This document shows positions 36,089 to 37,348 of a DNA stretch of 37,348 nucleotides, one piece after another. Position 1 is the first letter of the stretch; every line of letters starts with the position of its first letter. Source of the DNA: Flammeovirgaceae bacterium (lineage in GTDB: Bacteria; Bacteroidota; Bacteroidia; Cytophagales; Cyclobacteriaceae); NCBI GenBank assembly GCA_012032815.1, contig JAAUQD010000012.1, positions 1 through 37,348 of the forward strand, in the 5' to 3' direction. Made by a program: the position numbers and the translations under genes. The notes beneath the pieces were generated by a model. The model saw only the letters and a program-made list of their open reading frames with translations, made no database searches and was not told the origin of the DNA.

Positions 36089-37263
36089 TTAATTCTTAGC
36101 TACTTCGCTTGTTGCAGGCGGGTTCTTTGCAATAATCACTTCAGTTCCTTCTGTTAACTCCCTAAACCCTTTGTCAACTATTTGCTCGGCACCGGTTAAT
36201 CCTTCCAATACTTCAGTTTGGCTTTCAAATGAAAGGCCGGGAGTAATACGCTTTCTTTGTGCCGTCACTTTGCCATCCTTTTCAATCAATGTATACAGGT
36301 ACTGCCCTTTATCATCACGTTGTATTAATCGTGTAGGAACCACAAACGCATTTTGCTGTAGTAATCACGCATGTTAAGTACGACTACCTGATTCGGCTTT
36401 ATGATAAAATTCTGATTGGATAAAGATGCCTCAACAACGAAGGTGCGGTTTTCAGCATTAATAACCTGACTCACAGAAGCAATTGATGAAAGGATTCTTT
36501 TGTCCTGTGCAGGGAAGAAAACTTCCAACTTATCGCCAACCGAAAATTTTCCAATAAATTTTTCTGAGACATCAGCCTTGATATACATATCATCCTGATT
36601 CACAATTCGCACTAATGGTAATCCGGGAGTGGCCAACTCACCCTCGCGTGCCTGAACCAAATCAACAGCTCCATTAAAAGGAGCCTTGATTATAGCCTGA
36701 TCTAATTGAGAGTGTGCGGTTGCTAATTTCCTTTCTAACGATTCTTTGTTGTTCTTGGCCTGCAAATACTGAATCTCAGTTCCAATATTGTCTTTCCAAA
36801 GTTTAGCTTGCTTGTTGTATACTGAGGTTGCCAATTCCAGTGCGGTTCTTAACTCGGCAATGGAATTTAAAATAATGTCTGCATCCAAAGAGACTAATAA
36901 ATCTCCGGATTTTACTTTGTCGCCTTCACGAACATGGACCTCCACAATCTTTCCGCCAATCTGAGCACTAATCAAAATATTCTTTCTTGACTCAACGGAT
37001 CCGCGAACCTCAACTTTGTGCTCAAATTCTTTCTTGTTGAGATTAAGCACGGAAACCAAAATGGCATTATTGTTTACCATAAACGTGGGGTCCAACGCTT
37101 TAATTTCTTTTTCCAGGGTTGAAATAGTTACCCTAAGTTCATCCATTTGTGCTCGTGCATTCTCAAGTTCAGATTTTTTCACATCTACATCAGACACTTC
37201 AGTTGATGAACATGATATACCAAGTATTCCTGTAATAAGTGCGAGTAAAAAAGTATGTTTCAT
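36089..37263 (-). CDS. RND periplasmic adaptor, membrane-fusion lipoprotein (frameshifted)
   Basis: Links the RND pump to the outer-membrane channel. A lipoprotein signal ends in ISC with the lipidated Cys at 18, so it depends on Lgt. A short coiled coil (SELENARAQMDELRVTISTLEKEIK region) follows, which is unusual before the barrel part. The biotinyl-lipoyl-like half motif (GGKIVEVHVREGDKVKSGDLLVSLD), the helical hairpin (about 150-200) and the second lipoyl half (IIKAPFNGAVDLVQAREGELATPG) come next, then beta-barrel and membrane-proximal domains. The frame breaks in the T4 run at 36351-36354. One added base gives YYSKNAFVVPTRLIQRDDKG and about 391 residues. It starts 17 bp after the TolC-like stop. 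Confidence 0.93.
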
Positions 37264-37280
37264 AGTTATTGTTATTTCAA

Positions 37281-37348
37281 TTATTCTGTGATGCCTAATT
37301 TTCCGTAAGCTTTTTCCATGTCTACCGTTGCAATGAGCGCATCGTATA
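37281..37348 (-). CDS. TolC family outer-membrane channel, C-terminal end (partial)
   Basis: The window edge holds the last 21 codons of a gene on this strand: YDALIATVDMEKAYGKLGIT then Glu and a TAA at 37281-37283. This is the usual C-terminus of TolC-family channels of Bacteroidota. Its place directly ahead of the adaptor and pump, 17 bp away, completes the tripartite exporter. The rest lies outside the window. Confidence 0.7.
   Translation of the reverse strand, partial: YDALIATVDMEKAYGKLGITE

Noticed and set aside
1-37348. tRNA genes, CRISPR arrays, insertion sequences or phage genes
   Set aside because: Reading both strands I found no cloverleaf-like sequence with a T-loop motif, no spaced direct repeats, no transposase or integrase motifs, and no target-site duplications.

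Overview
The window reads as an ordinary chromosomal stretch of a Bacteroidota bacterium, probably of the Cytophagales. The evidence is the acpP-fabF-rnc block beside an IPExxxVDY-type gene and pyk, a PorV/PorQ-like outer-membrane protein, a head-GIN (DUF2807) protein, and promoter-like sites of the Bacteroidota type (TTG, about 17-19 bp, TAnnTTTG). The order-level placement is inference. No tRNA, rRNA, CRISPR array or insertion sequence was seen, and no gene-free stretch exceeds about 150 bases.

Layout. 1-8.5 kb: an envelope polysaccharide region with a GT2 glycosyltransferase, ruvC, a UDP-GlcNAc 2-epimerase (wecB-like), a GT4 glycosyltransferase, two methyltransferases, a flippase and a second GT4 enzyme. 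8.5-18.1 kb: core genes, namely miaA, a small conserved gene, a PhnP-like metallohydrolase, an NFACT/RqcH-like protein, pyruvate kinase with its IPExxxVDY neighbour, acpP, fabF, rnc and nadE. 18.2-24.5 kb: envelope genes, namely lgt, an Omp85 (BamA/TamA-like) protein, a MORN/YwqK-like secreted protein, a PorV/PorQ-like protein, a secreted helix-hairpin-helix protein with a large beta-rich tail, and a 34-residue membrane peptide. 24.5-26.6 kb: a head-GIN protein, a nitrilase and an RRM RNA-binding protein. 26.6-31.3 kb: a complete four-gene operon for degrading trans-4-hydroxy-L-proline to 2-oxoglutarate. 31.4-37.3 kb: a metallophosphoesterase downstream of an RND efflux operon (tolC end, membrane-fusion lipoprotein, RND permease).

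The most pervasive signal is technical. About 18 single-base frameshifts interrupt 15 genes, including essential ones (pyk, nadE, miaA). Nearly all fall in homopolymer runs and most are repaired by adding one base. I therefore annotate these genes as whole CDS spanning the shift and state where it lies. They look like sequencing or consensus errors, not decay or recoding. The in-frame join of rnc to nadE is best explained the same way.

The best candidate for something undescribed is the 21.45-24.46 kb set: a PorV-like protein, translationally coupled to a secreted HhH protein whose hairpin glycines are lost, followed by a tiny membrane peptide. Other points of interest are the interlocked convergent stop codons, a nested inverted repeat around the lgt promoter, and an RRM gene with a long leader, consensus promoter and strong terminator.
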